Below, piece by piece: positions 34,865-35,164 of a stretch of 35,164 bases of DNA. Both the position numbers and the translations under genes were made by a program. The stretch's first letter is position 1. Every line of letters starts with the position of its first letter. Origin of the DNA: DASYRM01 sp036004405 (GTDB taxonomy: Bacteria; Acidobacteriota; Vicinamibacteria; Vicinamibacterales; UBA2999); the NCBI GenBank assembly GCA_036004405.1, contig DASYRM010000097.1, forward strand, positions 1 through 35,164. The letters run 5' to 3'. The notes under the pieces were generated by a model. That model made no database searches, was not told the DNA's origin, and worked only from the letters and a program-made list of their open reading frames with translations.

Positions 34865-35164
34865 ATGACGACAGGCACGATGAAGAGCGGGCTCGAGATT
34901 GCGCAGGAGGCGCAGCTCCGTCCCATCACCGACATTGCCGCGGCGGCGGGCATCCGGCCCGGCGAGTTGGAAGCGGCCGGGCAGTACCGCGGCAAGGTGC
35001 GTTTGTCGCTGCTCGAGCGGCTGCAGAGCCGTTCGAACGGCAAGCTCGTGATCGTGACGGCGATCACGCCGACCAAAGCCGGCGAGGGGAAGACGACGAC
35101 GAGCGTCGCGCTGACGATGGGGCTGGGGAAGCTCAGTAAGAAGGTGATGCTGTGCCTGCGCGAG
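34865..35164 (+). CDS. fhs: Formate-tetrahydrofolate ligase, N-terminal part (cut by window end)
   Basis: The first 100 residues are present and the frame is open to the end of the window. The sequence has the hallmarks of FTHFS: LRPITDIAAAAGI, YRGKVRLSLLERL and the ATP-binding loop TPTKAGEGKTTTSVALTMGL (residues about 68-87). The enzyme joins formate and tetrahydrofolate with ATP to give 10-formyl-THF for one-carbon metabolism. The family is about 550-580 residues long, so most of the gene lies outside. ATG at 34865 has GGGAG four bases upstream; ATG at 34880 is a less likely start. Confidence 0.93.
   Translation, partial: MTTGTMKSGLEIAQEAQLRPITDIAAAAGIRPGELEAAGQYRGKVRLSLLERLQSRSNGKLVIVTAITPTKAGEGKTTTSVALTMGLGKLSKKVMLCLRE

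Overview
The window is a single stretch of very GC-rich bacterial chromosome, densely coding, with about 30 genes on both strands and many ATGA stop/start overlaps. The gene content suggests an acidobacterium, probably of the Vicinamibacteria type. The clues are a large signalling load, an acidobacterial family of secreted proteins of unknown function (around 32.4 kb), a subtilase with a WG-repeat tail, and palindromic intergenic repeats. This taxonomy is an inference from gene content; no rRNA or other marker is present.

Region 1 (1-10.1 kb) looks like an envelope-stress module. A leftward operon encodes two VirJ/AcvB-like periplasmic serine hydrolases and an MprF-type aminoacyl-phosphatidylglycerol synthase/flippase. 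Divergent from it is an OmpR-type two-component system. Convergent with that is a leftward MacA-MacB-type export operon (adaptor, ATPase, permease). Paired TTAA half-sites, rare in this base composition, occur in front of the two-component operon and three times in front of the export operon, so the regulator probably controls itself and the pump.

Region 2 (10.1-14.8 kb) holds a STAS anti-sigma-antagonist protein, a membrane HD-GYP c-di-GMP phosphodiesterase with a GAF domain, and a secreted subtilisin-like protease whose C-terminus carries six AVIWG repeats.

Region 3 (14.8-23.35 kb) is a chemosensory operon in exactly the Wsp gene order: MCP (WspA), CheW (WspB), CheR-TPR (WspC), CheW (WspD), CheA-REC (WspE), CheB (WspF). 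The usual output protein WspR (REC-GGDEF) is absent. The first gene instead joins a WspR-like receiver to an Hpt domain, so the pathway seems rewired from c-di-GMP synthesis to a phosphorelay. The CheB receiver has lost its phospho-acceptor aspartate.

Region 4 (23.35-31.1 kb) contains a 48-residue metallothionein-like gene convergent with cheB and sharing a palindrome with it, then a hybrid kinase with a His-rich membrane domain coupled to a CPC thioredoxin-like protein. A second hybrid kinase follows, and a rightward phosphorelay operon of soluble hybrid kinase, Hpt protein and Cys-rich response regulator.

Region 5 (31.1-35.16 kb) has an SMP-30/gluconolactonase-like secreted protein, a secreted protein of unknown function, a probable methyltransferase, three tandem palindromic repeats, and the start of formate-tetrahydrofolate ligase, cut by the window end. 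I saw no rRNA, tRNA, CRISPR array, insertion sequence or phage gene.
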